From an uncultured Clostridium sp. (GTDB lineage: Bacteria > Bacillota > Clostridia > Clostridiales > Clostridiaceae), in contig NZ_CAAGHK010000093.1 in the NCBI RefSeq assembly GCF_900769625.1, positions 1 through 48,884 on the forward strand: 48,884 nucleotides of DNA. Direction: 5' to 3'. How positions within the stretch are numbered: position 1 is the stretch's first letter; every line of letters starts with the position of its first letter. The notes under the pieces are model-generated. The model was not told where the DNA came from. It made no database searches and worked only from the letters and a program-made list of their open reading frames with translations. A program made the translations under genes and the position numbers. Below are positions 48,144-48,884 of the stretch, one piece after another.

Positions 48144-48506
48144 ATGAATTGTAAATGTAATTATTGTGTGCATGGCTACACTACAATACTTTCGGAAACT
48201 GGTATGGGATGTAATAATTTGAATTTATGTACAGATAATAGTTCATTTAAACCAACAAAGGAGTGGATTGAAATGACTGATAGAATCAAGAAGGAAAATA
48301 AAGAAATGGTTAATCACCCTTCTCATTATAATAAAGGGAAATATGAAGCTATTGAAGTTATCGAAGATTGGCAACTTAACTTTAATCTTGGAAATACAGT
48401 AAAGTACATTGCTAGAGCAGGTCATAAAGACGACACAATACAAGACTTGAAGAAAAGTCTTTGGTATTTGCAAAGAGAAATTGATAGATTAGAAAAAGGG
48501 GAGTAA
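48144..48506 (+). CDS. DUF3310 protein with Cys-rich N-terminus
   Basis: 120 aa, GGGGGG upstream. Residues 57-117 match DUF3310: NHPSHYNKGKYEAIEVIEDW, NFNLGNTVKYIARAGHKDD, TIQDLKKSLWYLQREI. The N-terminal 40 residues have CKCNYCVHG and GCNNLNLC, a zinc-binding-like extension. DUF3310 proteins in phages often occur near nucleotide enzymes; here thyX is next. Confidence 0.82.
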   Translation: MNCKCNYCVHGYTTILSETGMGCNNLNLCTDNSSFKPTKEWIEMTDRIKKENKEMVNHPSHYNKGKYEAIEVIEDWQLNFNLGNTVKYIARAGHKDDTIQDLKKSLWYLQREIDRLEKGE

Positions 48507-48508
48507 TT

Positions 48509-48884
48509 ATGAAAGTAACTGTAACTCATTTGATGGGAACTAATAGAGAAATAGCAGACTATGCTAGGACTACAATAGGATTAAATGGCGGAGATAAAAA
48601 AGTATCAGATGAATACATGAGAAAATTATATTTATGCGAACATAGTCCTATCAGAAATCAATGGTATAAAATTAGATTTGAAGATATTCCATATTGTATA
48701 GGTATGCACTTTGCTAGGCACAAAATAGGAGTTGAACATTTTTTCTCGACTCAAAGAAGTGATAGAACTGGAATTGACAGAAGTGAAAGAAAACAAACAG
48801 ATCCAGTTTTATATGAAATGGTAGCTAATGCACAAGCAATTATAACTATAAGCAGAAAAAGACTTTGTAATTGTGCAGATAAAG
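48509..48884 (+). CDS. thyX: ThyX-like thymidylate synthase, N-terminal part
   Basis: ATG after GGGGAG. Starts MKVTVTHLMGTNREIADYAR. The signature is ARHKIGVEHFFSTQR (RHKx7S, family RHRx7S). The gene runs past the end of the window and continues at base 2; 48766-48884 repeats 1-119. The motif is R-H-K rather than R-H-R, as in several phage forms, so activity should not be taken for granted. Confidence 0.82.
   Translation, partial: MKVTVTHLMGTNREIADYARTTIGLNGGDKKVSDEYMRKLYLCEHSPIRNQWYKIRFEDIPYCIGMHFARHKIGVEHFFSTQRSDRTGIDRSERKQTDPVLYEMVANAQAIITISRKRLCNCADK
48766..48884. repeat. Terminal direct repeat, copy 2
   Basis: Identical to 1-119. See the first entry. Confidence 0.95.

Noticed and set aside
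1..48884. tRNA or rRNA genes
   Set aside because: I looked for cloverleaf-type arms and CCA-like ends in the gaps and saw none; a covariance search was not possible here.

Overview
The window looks like a complete, AT-rich, circular tailed-phage genome from a low-GC Gram-positive host, most likely a Clostridium or Peptostreptococcaceae species. The first 119 bases are identical to the last 119 (1-119 = 48766-48884), so the closed unit is 48,765 bp and a thyX gene runs through the join. Host clues are strong AGGAGG ribosome sites, heavy use of ATA/AGA/TTA codons, a UviB/BhlA-type holin and a PBSX/clostridial-type contractile tail.

Layout. (1) 1-4184: end of the early region (thyX end, MazG-like protein, many small proteins) closing with an ArpU-like regulator. 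(2) 4.4-27.1 kb: late rightward module. It holds small and large terminase, portal, a DNA methyltransferase, minor head protein, scaffold, capsid, connectors, a Tad2-like anti-Thoeris protein, sheath, tube, tail chaperone with a frameshift site, tape measure split by a group I intron, LysM and NlpC/P60 tail proteins, baseplate, fibres, holin and amidase. A free-standing HNH homing endonuclease sits between tube and chaperone. (3) 27.1-27.5 kb: facing terminators. (4) 27.7-30.5 kb: a leftward operon of about ten small proteins, several Cys-rich, one AbrB-like. (5) 30.6-30.9 kb: a plasmid-like origin with three tandem DnaA boxes, four iterons, an AT-rich tract and a consensus promoter. (6) 30.9-48.8 kb: rightward early region. 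It holds two winged-helix Rep-like proteins, a Myb-like protein, an RHH/TnpB insertion, small zinc proteins, an FtsK/HerA ATPase with a membrane-tailed GIY-YIG protein, a PAPS-reductase-like protein, Sak/Rad52-type annealing protein, ERCC4-type nuclease, a lambda-O-like initiator with repeats inside its gene, primase-helicase, SSB and DUF3310.

No integrase, excisionase or classical CI repressor is visible although the circle is complete. Together with the iteron/DnaA-box origin this suggests a phage-plasmid, or a phage that at least carries a plasmid-type replicon beside a phage-type O/helicase replicon. The second replicon's repeats recur in the late region at 9.9 kb. The most solid structural finding is the group I intron in the tape measure gene: P1, P3, P4, P7, P8, P9 and a 9-bp P10 can all be paired by eye, which fixes both splice sites (18000/18001 and 19287/19288).
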